Source: Pseudomonas sp. St316 | GTDB lineage: Bacteria; Pseudomonadota; Gammaproteobacteria; Pseudomonadales; Pseudomonadaceae | Direction of reading: 5' to 3' | Assembly (NCBI RefSeq): GCF_018325905.1 | Contig: NZ_AP021901.1 | Coordinates: 434,001-498,000 of the forward strand | DNA: 64,000 nucleotides | Part shown: piece after piece, positions 34,202 through 41,603 of the stretch | Layout: the number at the start of each line of letters is the position of its first letter | Numbering within the stretch: position 1 is the stretch's first letter | Translations under genes and position numbers: made by a program | Notes under the pieces: model-generated | Told to the model about the DNA's origin: nothing | Database searches by the model: none | Seen by the model: only the letters and a program-made list of their open reading frames with translations

Positions 34202-34957
34202 TCAATAGATGCTGAACGGGAAGTACTTGTCGTTGATCTTTTTATAGGTGCCGTCGGCAATGATTTCCTTGAGTGCGGCGTTCAGCTTGTTGCGCAGTTC
34301 GTCGTTACCCTTGCGCACCGCAATGGCGATCTTGTCGCCTTCCACCACCGGGTCGCCCTTGAATTCGTAAGCACGGCCAGCTTCGGTTTTCAGCCAATCG
34401 TAGTTCACGTATTTGTCCGCCAGGATCGCGTCGACGCGGCCGGAGGTCAGGTCCAGGTAGGCGTTTTCCTGGGTGTCGTAGAGCTTGGCGGTGATATCGC
34501 TGCCCAGTTCGTCTTCCAGCCAAGTGCCGGCGAGGGTAGAGCGCTGTGCCCCGATGACCTTGCCTTTGAGAGACTCTTTATCGGTTTTGAAGTCGACGTT
34601 TTTCGGCGCGATGAATTGCAGTTTGTTGGAGTAGTACGGGTCGGTGAAGTCCACGGCTTGCTTGCGCTCGTCGTTGACCGACAGCGAAGAAATCAGGAAA
34701 TCGAACTTCTGGGCCATCAGGGCGGGAATGATGCCGTCCCAGTTGGACGTGACCACTTCGCACTCGACTTTCATCTTGGCGCACAGGGCGTCGCCAATGT
34801 CTTTATCGAACCCCACGACCTGGCCGCTGGCGTCCTTGTTGTTGAACGGCGGATAGGCCGCTTCGATGCCCATCTTCAGCTTTTCGGCCGCCATGGCGCT
34901 GGCCGAGAAAACCAGGCTGGCCGCTGCGGCCAGGAGGAATTTCTTGTAGGTCTGCAT
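34202..34957 (-). CDS. Periplasmic basic amino acid binding protein (HisJ/ArgT type)
   Basis: A 251-residue solute-binding protein (SBP_bac_3). The signal peptide is KKFLLAAAASLVFSASAMAA. The mature part begins EKLKMGIEAAYPPFNNKDAS and contains GFDKDIGDALCAKM, ligand-site DFLISSLSVNDERKQAVDFT and AGTWLEDELG. This pattern is that of the Lys/Arg/Orn/His binding proteins. ATG 34957 follows GGAGCAATACAC; the longer open frame overlaps the ATPase gene. It is 13 bp after the ATPase gene on the same strand. Confidence 0.9.
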   Translation of the reverse strand: MQTYKKFLLAAAASLVFSASAMAAEKLKMGIEAAYPPFNNKDASGQVVGFDKDIGDALCAKMKVECEVVTSNWDGIIPALMAQKFDFLISSLSVNDERKQAVDFTDPYYSNKLQFIAPKNVDFKTDKESLKGKVIGAQRSTLAGTWLEDELGSDITAKLYDTQENAYLDLTSGRVDAILADKYVNYDWLKTEAGRAYEFKGDPVVEGDKIAIAVRKGNDELRNKLNAALKEIIADGTYKKINDKYFPFSIY

Positions 34958-34970
34958 GTGTATTGCTCCG

Positions 34971-35744
34971 TTAGCGGTTGCTGGACATGAATTGTTTGCA
35001 GCGCGCCGAAAGCGGGTTCTCGAAGACCTGCTGTGGCGATCCTTGCTCCTCGACCAGGCCTTGATGAAGGAACACGACCTCGCTGGAAACCTGACGGGCG
35101 AAGCCCATTTCATGGGTGACCAGCAGCATGGTGCGTCCTTCTTCGGCCAGGGCGCGGATCACACTAAGTACTTCCTGGACCATTTCCGGGTCAAGGGCGG
35201 AGGTGGGTTCGTCGAACAGAATCACCTTGGGCTGCATCGCCAGTGTGCGGGCGATGGCGGCGCGTTGTTGCTGGCCGCCGGACAGTTCGGCCGGGTAGGC
35301 GTGGCGCTTGTCGGCGATACCGACTTTGGCCAAAAGGGCCTCGGCCACTTCGACGGCTTCGGCCTTGCTTTGGCCAAGCACCCGGCGCGGCGCTTCGATG
35401 ATGTTATCGAGCACGCTCATGTGCGGCCAAAGGTTGAAGTTCTGAAAGACAAAACCGATCTCGCTGCGCATGCGGTTGATCTGTTTGCCGTCGGCGGCCA
35501 CCAGCTCGCCATTTTTCGCGGCCTTGAGCTTGAGCGCTTCGCCGGCCACCAGGATTTCACCCTGGTTAGGGTTTTCCAGCAGGTTGATGCAACGCAGGAA
35601 CGTGGACTTGCCGGACCCGGAGGATCCGAGGATCGAGATCACATCGCCGTCGCGGGCGGTCAGCGAGACGCCTTTGAGCACCTCCAGCTGTCCGTAGCGT
35701 TTGTGCAGGTTGCGGATTTCAAGCGCGGGCGTGGCCTGGGCCAT
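34971..35744 (-). CDS. hisP: HisP-type amino acid ABC ATPase
   Basis: A 257-residue ATPase. Walker A is GSSGSGKSTFLRCINLLE, Q-loop GFVFQNFNLWPHM, signature ELSGGQQQRAAIAR, Walker B VILFDEPTSALDPE and H-loop LLVTHEMGFA. It energises the polar amino acid importer made of the three genes downstream. Here the ATPase gene comes first in the operon. A long inverted repeat in its upstream region (35773-35837) may control the whole unit. Confidence 0.9.
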   Translation of the reverse strand: MAQATPALEIRNLHKRYGQLEVLKGVSLTARDGDVISILGSSGSGKSTFLRCINLLENPNQGEILVAGEALKLKAAKNGELVAADGKQINRMRSEIGFVFQNFNLWPHMSVLDNIIEAPRRVLGQSKAEAVEVAEALLAKVGIADKRHAYPAELSGGQQQRAAIARTLAMQPKVILFDEPTSALDPEMVQEVLSVIRALAEEGRTMLLVTHEMGFARQVSSEVVFLHQGLVEEQGSPQQVFENPLSARCKQFMSSNR

Positions 35745-35772
35745 GTGCGGTCCTCATGGTATGTGCTCCCTT

Positions 35773-35837
35773 GCTGTTGGCTGCCTTCCTTGGCGAGGCG
35801 GCCAAGCTAGCATGCGTGGCGAATGGCAGCCAACAGC
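35773..35837 (-). promoter_or_regulatory. Long inverted repeat upstream of the amino acid transporter operon
   Basis: GCTGTTGGCTGCC (35773-35785) pairs perfectly with GGCAGCCAACAGC (35825-35837). Inside, CTTGGC (35789-35794) pairs with GCCAAG (35801-35806). It begins 29 bp from the hisP start, so it should fold in the 5' leader. Confidence 0.55.
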
Positions 35838-36046
35838 GCTACGGGCGGTAAACCGGTGATGTGCGGCAGGTTGTCGCATCGGCGCAGCAGACTGTCGCGC
35901 CATCAACAACCGAACAGCCGTTTGAACCTGGTCTACCGGTGAAAAGCCCCGGGAGTCGCGTAAAAAAAGGCGCGATGGTGCCAGCTTTGGGCGGGGGTTG
36001 GAAGGGTTAAACGGATGAGCGTTACCGAACTCAAAAGTATGTCGGG
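35838..36046. other. Intergenic region upstream of the transporter operon
   Basis: About 210 bp with no gene. It must hold the promoter for the operon from 35744, but no clear -35/-10 was found. Confidence 0.4.
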
Positions 36047-36187
36047 TTATTCGGGAGCGTCCTCGAGATCCCACAATATGTTGAGGACCTCTTTGAAACT
36101 GGCTCGTGCAGTTTCGAAATCCGCCTGTACTTCAGGGCTGTGAAGCCAATGCTCCGTAGCTTCCTGAGCGAGAAAGTGGCCGTAAAC
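36047..36187 (-). pseudogene. C-terminal fragment of the KQQKR-type hypothetical family, cut by a REPIN
   Basis: The sequence FLAQEATEHWLHSPEVQADF followed by ETARASFKEVLNILWDLEDAPE matches in layout the C-termini of the proteins at 37303 (AQRWLSTPEFIKDFSEALDRY) and 39176 (ALDWVESKQFQADYVAASQT). Going upstream it runs straight into the REPIN at 36190-36276. The expected N-terminus (NKQQKR...) is absent, so this is a remnant even though a chimeric frame is open through the REPIN to 36310. Confidence 0.65.
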
Positions 36188-36189
36188 CT

Positions 36190-36276
36190 GTGGGAGCGAG
36201 CTTGCTCGCGATAGCGGTAGAGAAGCCAACGGAGATGTGAGGTTGATGGCCGCATCGTGAGCAGGCTCACTCCCAC
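36190..36276. repeat. REPIN
   Basis: An inverted pair of type-1 REPs; the right arm has drifted (ATCGTGAGCAGGCTCACTCCCAC). It directly abuts a truncated gene. Confidence 0.85.
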
Positions 36277-36320
36277 ATTGGGCCTCGATTGAGCTGTTTT
36301 TTAACTTCAAGCCACCGAAG

Positions 36321-36740
36321 TTACGACCCTGTCGTCGTCACAGTGGTCCAATCCTCGATGCGCAGTCCGGGGACTCTTTCGAACTCTTTCAGGTTATTAG
36401 TGACCACGATCAGCCCGAGGGAGCGGGCGTGGCCGGCAATCATCTGGTCGTAGGGGCGGATTGGCCTGCCCATCTTTGCCAGCTCCGCCCGGATCATTCC
36501 GGTATGTGCTGCAGCGTCATAACCAAAAGGTAAAACCTCAAGTCGGGCACAGAACCCTTCGATGACGCCGAGATTTTTCTCTGGGGCGGATGACTTTTCT
36601 GCGCCGTAGATCAACTCCATCGGCGTGACGGCGCTAATGCAGAGCTGGCCGTGATGAAGATTGAAAGCTTCTCTAACGATCTGGGGTTTATTTTTGATCG
36701 TGAAAATACAGATGTTGGTGTCGAGCATGAATTTGATCAT
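36321..36740 (-). CDS. vapC: VapC-type PIN-domain ribonuclease toxin, no antitoxin gene seen
   Basis: A 139-residue PIN-domain protein. The acidic residues are in MLDTNICIF (Asp), VTPMELIYGAE (Glu) and RPYDQMIAGHARS (Asp), with TNNLKEFERV near the end. VapC toxins cut tRNA or rRNA. ATG 36740 is the usual start. A VapB antitoxin gene normally sits just upstream, but that DNA (36741-36843) holds no open frame of suitable kind and the next gene starts divergently at 36844. The toxin is therefore orphaned, or its antitoxin is elsewhere. The catalytic residues look intact. Confidence 0.85.
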   Translation of the reverse strand: MIKFMLDTNICIFTIKNKPQIVREAFNLHHGQLCISAVTPMELIYGAEKSSAPEKNLGVIEGFCARLEVLPFGYDAAAHTGMIRAELAKMGRPIRPYDQMIAGHARSLGLIVVTNNLKEFERVPGLRIEDWTTVTTTGS

Positions 36741-36843
36741 CAGACAGTCCCAACCAATAGTTCCAATCGATCTAAACGTTGGCTCGCGACTGAGCTCTAA
36801 AAAGAACTCATGTGAGTTGTTTCCAGAGGCTGGAGTCCTCGCC

Positions 36844-37293
36844 ATGAAGCTCATTCATTATTTTGTATTACCCTTCGTCGCCATCAGCGTCCTGCTGTTC
36901 CCCATCGCCCTCAACGCCACCAACCTCGCACCCATCGACAACAGCGGCGTGCAGGTCCAGCCCATGCAGCAGAACGGCATCACTTATCTGTCGGGCGGTA
37001 TCGGTGAGGATGAAGCCCGGGCCATCGGGCAAGCCCAGGGTTACAACTTGCACATGACATTCGCGGTTGGCCCGGAAAACAAATACATCCCGGATGTGGA
37101 GGTCACTGTCCATAACGCGTCGGGGCAAACGCTGCTGACGCTGACTGAGGCCGGGCCGCTGGTTTACGTGCAACTGCCGCCCGGCAAATACACGGTGGTG
37201 GCGACGCGCAACGGTGAGGCGCGGCGCGACACTGCTGAGGTAGGCAGCGGGGCCGCGCGCAACCTGGTGTTTCATTGGAACGGTGACGAATAA
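36844..37293 (+). CDS. Exported protein with carboxypeptidase-regulatory-like fold
   Basis: A 149-residue protein with an N-terminal signal peptide (YFVLPFVAISVLLFPIALNA). The C-terminal ~80 residues form a small beta-sandwich (VEVTVHNASGQTLLTLTEAG, then VQLPPGKYTVVATRNGEARR) as in CarboxypepD_reg/SpaA-like domains. It is periplasmic and of unknown function. ATG 36844 follows GGAGTCCTCGCC. It is divergent from vapC and convergent with the gene ending at 37303. Confidence 0.75.
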   Translation: MKLIHYFVLPFVAISVLLFPIALNATNLAPIDNSGVQVQPMQQNGITYLSGGIGEDEARAIGQAQGYNLHMTFAVGPENKYIPDVEVTVHNASGQTLLTLTEAGPLVYVQLPPGKYTVVATRNGEARRDTAEVGSGAARNLVFHWNGDE

Positions 37294-37302
37294 CCGACGA
37301 GC

Positions 37303-37749
37303 TTATTCGCTGGCCGGTTCCTCCATCGACTGGCGATAACGGTCCAGGGCCTCGCTGAAGTCCTTGATGAACTCCGGTGTGCTGAGCCAGCGCTGGGCGG
37401 TCTCGCGGTCCATTTCATCGACCCACATGCGGTAGTCCACCAGCATGTCGGCGGCCAGGTTGGTGGCTGCCATGCTTTCGTTTTCGGCGTTCTTCAGGTC
37501 GAGCAGGCCTGGGCGTTCGCTGATCATCACGCTCAGGGAGGCGAGCAGCGTGTCGAGCATTTCACTGCGGCTAACGGCCTCGGCTTCGCGCAATTTGGCG
37601 AACAGCTCCAGTACATAGACCGGTGGCTGGGCGGTGGCGTGGTCCGGGTCACCATACATGGGGATGGATTTACGCCCGGTCATGCGGATCTGCTTGGCTT
37701 TGTCTTTGGCGCGCTTGGCACGTTTTTGCTGTTTGTTCAGAGAGGCCAT
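37303..37749 (-). CDS. Hypothetical protein of the KQQKR family (copy 1)
   Basis: A 148-residue soluble protein. A basic N-terminus (LNKQQKRAKRAKDKAKQIRM) could bind nucleic acid. A helical middle (VYVLELFAKLREAEAVSRSE) and a C-terminal helix pair (AQRWLSTPEFIKDFSEALDR) follow. It shares this layout with the protein at 39176-39583 and with the fragment at 36047. I do not recognise a named domain. It is single-gene, next to a kinase remnant. Confidence 0.7.
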   Translation of the reverse strand: MASLNKQQKRAKRAKDKAKQIRMTGRKSIPMYGDPDHATAQPPVYVLELFAKLREAEAVSRSEMLDTLLASLSVMISERPGLLDLKNAENESMAATNLAADMLVDYRMWVDEMDRETAQRWLSTPEFIKDFSEALDRYRQSMEEPASE

Positions 37750-37794
37750 TGGGCTTCGATTTCCACATTCGTTAGGGGGACGGTGCCCGGCTCA

Positions 37795-37920
37795 GTCGAT
37801 TTTAGGCACGGTACAGCGCAATTCGCTGCCCTGGCCTGGCTGGCTTTCGGCGAGCAGTTTACCGCCATGGGCCTGGACAATCCCCTGGGAAATGAACAAA
37901 CCGGTTTGGGTGGGTGGCTT
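37795..37920 (-). pseudogene. C-terminal remnant of a sensor histidine kinase
   Basis: The frame reads TGLFISQGIVQAHGGKLLAE then SQPGQGSELRCTVPKID and stops at 37792-37794. This is the G2 box and final strands of a HATPase_c domain. Everything upstream is replaced by the 3' end of the nuclease gene at 37925. No other part of the kinase is found in the window. Confidence 0.7.
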
Positions 37921-37924
37921 TCTG

Positions 37925-39010
37925 TCAGGTCGCTGGCCCCGGTTGCCGTGCCTCAAGTCGTGTCCGCTCGCGATCCAGCTCATTGCGCAGTTCTTCTTCC
38001 GTAGGGAGCACGAGTTGGTACTGGCTGGCGAATAGTTGTTCGTTGCCTTGTAAGACGGAATAACGCACCACTGACTCGTCTTTCTGGGCGCAGAGAATGA
38101 TGCCGACGGTGGGTTTGTCGTCGGGGCCGCGTTTGAGGTCGTCGTAGAGGCGCACGTACATGTCCATCTGCCCGATGTCCTGGTGGCTCAGTTCGCCACG
38201 CTTGAGGTCGACGATTACAAAGCACTTGAGCAAGTAGTTGTAGAAGACCAGGTCGAGGTAGAAGTCCTTGCTGTCGGTGCTGATGCGTTGCTGGCGAGCG
38301 ATGAAGGCGAAACCCTTGCCCAACTCAAGGAGGAAACCCTGTAGCTGGTCGATCAGGGCTTGTTCCAGTTCCGTTTCCAGTAGCGTGCCGGCATTGGGCA
38401 GGCCGAGAAACTCCAGGACCACCGGATCCCTGATGATGTCTCTTGGGCTGAGGTTGAGTTTTTCAAGGTGAGTTGTCGCTTCCTGCTGCACGGCAGGGCG
38501 GTCCCGACTGGCCAGCAGGCGTTCGTAGTAGAAGGTGCCGATCTGGCGTTCCAGCGCACGAGTTGACCAGTTCTGGGTAGCCACTTCGTTCATGTACCAA
38601 TGACGGGCGTTATCGTCTTCTATCCGCAGAAGCGTACGGTAGTGGGTCCAACTCAATTCGGAACGCACTGCGTTCCAAATCGGAAACGATTGATAAAAGT
38701 CCCGCATGTGCCGCAGATTCCGTTCATCGAATCCTTTCCCAAACCGCGTCGTAAGCTCTTTAGCCAGCGTCGGCAGCAGTCTAGCCCCATAAGCTGCCCG
38801 CTCGGCGCCGCCCTGTTCGAATTCGACAATGTGCCGCCCAATCTGCCAGCAGGTTTGTACCTGGAGTGTATCGACGGCACGCAGGACCTTTTGGCGTGCC
38901 TGGCGAATCAGTTCGCCGAGTTCGTTGATCAAGGGAGCGAGCTGTGGGTCATCTTGGGGCAGCATGGGCGTCATCGAAGTGTCCAGCCATTGAGAGGGGG
39001 CGGACCGCAA
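37925..39010 (-). CDS. YhcG-type PDDEXK nuclease-domain protein (DUF1016)
   Basis: A 361-residue protein. The N-terminal half is helical (VQTCWQIGRHIVEFEQGGAE, LRHMRDFYQSFPIWN), the DUF1016 N-domain. The C-terminal half is a PDDEXK fold with the catalytic pattern FYLDLVFYNYLLKCFVIVDLKRG (Asp then D-x-K). Such proteins are widespread in mobile DNA, with proposed links to restriction or DNA repair. ATG 38974 is an alternative start. It appears to have displaced a histidine kinase gene, suggesting insertion. Confidence 0.88.
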   Translation of the reverse strand: MRSAPSQWLDTSMTPMLPQDDPQLAPLINELGELIRQARQKVLRAVDTLQVQTCWQIGRHIVEFEQGGAERAAYGARLLPTLAKELTTRFGKGFDERNLRHMRDFYQSFPIWNAVRSELSWTHYRTLLRIEDDNARHWYMNEVATQNWSTRALERQIGTFYYERLLASRDRPAVQQEATTHLEKLNLSPRDIIRDPVVLEFLGLPNAGTLLETELEQALIDQLQGFLLELGKGFAFIARQQRISTDSKDFYLDLVFYNYLLKCFVIVDLKRGELSHQDIGQMDMYVRLYDDLKRGPDDKPTVGIILCAQKDESVVRYSVLQGNEQLFASQYQLVLPTEEELRNELDRERTRLEARQPGPAT

Positions 39011-39175
39011 GGATGCTCCAGGCGATGTTTCGATGATGCCGGACGGGGATGATTGCTTGGGCGGAAAAATAGCAGAGTGATGCAGGACGGGTATGACGCC
39101 GCCCCATGTTGGTTGACCTTGGATTGTGGGAATTATCCCCGGAGGGCGTCATCCACCGCGGTCCCGGCCAGACAG

Positions 39176-39583
39176 TCAGTCCTGGCTTTGCGTAAACGTC
39201 TGGGATGCAGCCACATAATCGGCCTGGAATTGCTTGCTTTCCACCCAATCCAGCGCGGTCTGCTCATCGACGCCTGTGGTCAGGCGGCGGTATTCGATCA
39301 ATGCGGTAATGATGAAGTCGGTCGCCTCTTCTTCACCTTCCTGCTCCAGTACCAACGCCAGCAGTGGATATGCCAGGAACGCCTCGCACAGCGCCTTCTG
39401 GCTGACTTTTTCGGCGTCACGCATGATTTGGAACAGCTCCGTCAGGTCCACGGTTTCCAGATCGATACGCTCATCGTTCGGGTCGAGGAAATCGTTCGGC
39501 GCAGCAGCGCGCTTTATCCGGTTGTTCTTGGCTTTCGCCTTGGCGCGCTGGTTGCGTTTCTGCTGTTTGTTCACCGATGACAT
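39176..39583 (-). CDS. Hypothetical protein of the KQQKR family (copy 2)
   Basis: A 135-residue soluble protein opening VNKQQKRNQRAKAKAKNNRI, almost the same basic start as the 37303 protein. An acidic helical middle (VDLTELFQIMRDAEKVSQKA) and the ending ALDWVESKQFQADYVAASQT follow. No known domain is recognised. The two full copies lie on either side of the YhcG gene and kinase remnant, so they may be an old duplication later split by insertion. Confidence 0.7.
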   Translation of the reverse strand: MSSVNKQQKRNQRAKAKAKNNRIKRAAAPNDFLDPNDERIDLETVDLTELFQIMRDAEKVSQKALCEAFLAYPLLALVLEQEGEEEATDFIITALIEYRRLTTGVDEQTALDWVESKQFQADYVAASQTFTQSQD

Positions 39584-39642
39584 GGCCGGATTCCTGATGA
39601 ATAAGTCGACCTATCCTACAGCTTCGGCGTGAACGCTTCGAA

Positions 39643-39972
39643 TCAATCCACTATGAAGAGCGTGGCCCCTGACGAAGTCGAGGAGCGATGGGGCTCGGCC
39701 TGGTCGGCTACTTGATAGCTCATGCCTGGCTTGAGCAAAAATTGCCGCCCGTCTTCAAGTTCAGTGTTGAGCTCGCCCTTGAGGCAAAACAGGATGTGGC
39801 CCTTGGTGCACCAATGGTCGGCCAGGTACCCCGACGTGTATTCCACCATCCGCACGCGAATGGTCCCGAACTGTTGGGTACGCCAATACGCGGTTCCGGT
39901 AATGCCCTTGTGCTCGGTGGGCTCGATGGTTGACCAATCGGTGGTGCCAAAAGGGATGCCGGAGATATCCAT
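39643..39972 (-). CDS. Cupin-fold protein with DHCW-type motif
   Basis: A 109-residue single-domain cupin. The motif region YLADHWCTKGHILFCLKGEL supplies metal-ligand His residues of cupin motif 1, and LLKPGMSYQVADQAEPHRSS gives motif 2. It matches the small DHCW-motif cupins of proteobacteria, whose function is unknown. It is transcribed alone, between a hypothetical gene and tRNA-Phe. Confidence 0.8.
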   Translation of the reverse strand: MDISGIPFGTTDWSTIEPTEHKGITGTAYWRTQQFGTIRVRMVEYTSGYLADHWCTKGHILFCLKGELNTELEDGRQFLLKPGMSYQVADQAEPHRSSTSSGATLFIVD

Positions 39973-40048
39973 GTCGACTCGTTTATCAGAGGGAAGCTGA
40001 TGAATGTAGCCGAGTCGATAAGGCGGAGGAAGAAAATCCCACGCAATA

Positions 40049-40082
40049 AAAAACCCCGATCAATTGCTTGATCGGGGTTTTC
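40049..40082 (-). terminator. Terminator after tRNA-Phe
   Basis: AAAACCCCGATCAA / TTGATCGGGGTTTT, 14 perfect pairs. It is symmetrical and could work both ways. Confidence 0.9.
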
Positions 40083-40088
40083 GGTATT

Positions 40089-40164
40089 TGGTGCCCAGAG
40101 ACGGAATCGAACCGCCGACACGGGGATTTTCAATCCCCTGCTCTACCGACTGAGCTATCTGGGC
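40089..40164 (-). tRNA. tRNA-Phe (anticodon GAA)
   Basis: Minus strand, 76 nt: acceptor GCCCAGA / TCTGGGC, D arm AGCTCAGTCGGTAGAGC, anticodon arm GGGGA-TTGAAAA-TCCCC, T loop TTCGATT and encoded CCA. Confidence 0.95.
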
Positions 40165-40266
40165 AACGGGGCGCATTAAACGGGTTTTTCGGGGGGGCGT
40201 CAAGCACGTTATCAAAAAATATTTAATTATTACCGTCGCTTACGATCCGCCCCCGTGTGGAACAGC

Positions 40267-40539
40267 TTATTCGGACGGCGGCACGTAGCCTTCGGCCTTG
40301 GCGTAATCTTCGCCGGAAAAGTACTTGTCCATCTCGCCCTGAAGGTATTTGCGATCTTCAGCGTTCATCATGTTCAGGCGTTTTTCATTGATCAGCAGGG
40401 TCTGGTGTTTCTGCCAGTCGGCCCAGGCCTTGGCCGAGACGTGGTCGTAGATGTCCTGGCCCTTGGCACCCGGGAACGGTGCACGTTCCAGGCCTTCGAG
40501 TTCTTCTTTGTACTTGCGGCACATGATGGTGCGGGTCAT
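40267..40539 (-). CDS. yggX: YggX, Fe(II)-trafficking / oxidative damage protection protein
   Basis: A 90-residue protein opening [20 protein letters not shown] with the conserved Cys7, and ending [16 protein letters not shown], matching the whole YggX family. It protects Fe-S clusters from oxidation and helps iron handling in the cytoplasm. Its start overlaps the mutY stop by four bases; the mutY-yggX pairing is conserved in gamma-proteobacteria, and MutY itself holds an Fe-S cluster. Confidence 0.95.
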   Translation of the reverse strand: MTRTIMCRKYKEELEGLERAPFPGAKGQDIYDHVSAKAWADWQKHQTLLINEKRLNMMNAEDRKYLQGEMDKYFSGEDYAKAEGYVPPSE

Positions 40540-41603
40540 TGCAACTCTCCTGCGTTCATTACGGCGGCCGCGCGTTCGAGCAAGGTTTTGACCGGGGCGG
40601 CAAGGCCCAGGCGCGGCGGGGTGGCGAGGTTATACCAGAGCCAGTCGGCCTCGGCCACGTGATGGCCGGTTTCCCGGACCCGGACCAGCCAGGGTTCGAT
40701 CGCCAACTGGAAGTGGCTGAAGGTGTGCACCAGGCTTGGCATTTGCTGTTGGTTGCCCAGTTCCAGCGAGTGTTGCAGGGCCAGGTGCTGCAGGTCGTCG
40801 AGGTCGTCGAGTTCCGGCAGGCTCCACAGCCCGCCCCAGAGCCCTGTGGAGGGGCGACGATAAAGCAGGATTGCGCCCTCGTGGTTGGCCAGCATTGGCA
40901 TCAAGGTGCGCTTCTTGGGCACTTCCTTGCGTGGCTTGGGAATCGGGTAGCGGGTTTCCAGGCCCAGCATGTGGGCCTCGCAACCTTGCTTCAGCGGGCA
41001 GAGCAGGCAACTGGGCTTGCTGCGGGTACAGAGCGTGGCGCCCAGGTCCATCATCGCCTGGGTGTAGGCGTTGACCCGGTCCTGTGGCGTGAAGCGCTCG
41101 GCGGTGGCCCACAGTTGTTTCGCCACCTTGGGTTCGCCTGGGTAGCCTTCCTGGGCGGTGAAGCGCGCCAGTACCCGCTTGACGTTGCCATCGAGAATCG
41201 GCGCCCGCAGGCCCATGCTGATGCTGGCGATGGCGCCGGCGGTGGACAGGCCGATGCCCGGCAACTCGGTGAGTTTTTCCACGTCCCGGGGGAATTCGCC
41301 GCCGTACTGTTCAACGACGATTTTCGCGGTTTTCTGCAAGTTGCGCGCACGGGTGTAGTAACCCAGCCCGGTCCACAGGTGCAGCACTTCGTCCTCTGGC
41401 GCGGCGGCCAGGGCTTGAACGGTGGGCAGCGCGGCCATGAACCGATCGAAGTAGTTGAGCACGGTGCTGACCTGGGTCTGCTGCAACATGATCTCCGAGA
41501 CCCACACCCGGTAGGGCGAGATACCCTGCTGCCAGGGTAAATCGTGGCGCCCGTGGCGGTCGAACCAATCCAGGACAGCGGTGGAAAACTGTTCGGCTCT
41601 CAT
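40536..41603 (-). CDS. mutY: A/G-specific adenine DNA glycosylase
   Basis: A 355-residue enzyme that removes A opposite 8-oxoG. Catalytic Glu is near the N-terminus ([16 protein letters not shown]), with the helix-hairpin-helix [17 protein letters not shown] and catalytic Asp in [12 protein letters not shown]. The 4Fe-4S Cys are in [17 protein letters not shown]. The C-terminal NUDIX-like domain carries the 8-oxoG check ([14 protein letters not shown]). It overlaps the asmA-like stop and yggX start by four bases each. Confidence 0.97.
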   Translation of the reverse strand: MRAEQFSTAVLDWFDRHGRHDLPWQQGISPYRVWVSEIMLQQTQVSTVLNYFDRFMAALPTVQALAAAPEDEVLHLWTGLGYYTRARNLQKTAKIVVEQYGGEFPRDVEKLTELPGIGLSTAGAIASISMGLRAPILDGNVKRVLARFTAQEGYPGEPKVAKQLWATAERFTPQDRVNAYTQAMMDLGATLCTRSKPSCLLCPLKQGCEAHMLGLETRYPIPKPRKEVPKKRTLMPMLANHEGAILLYRRPSTGLWGGLWSLPELDDLDDLQHLALQHSLELGNQQQMPSLVHTFSHFQLAIEPWLVRVRETGHHVAEADWLWYNLATPPRLGLAAPVKTLLERAAAVMNAGELQ

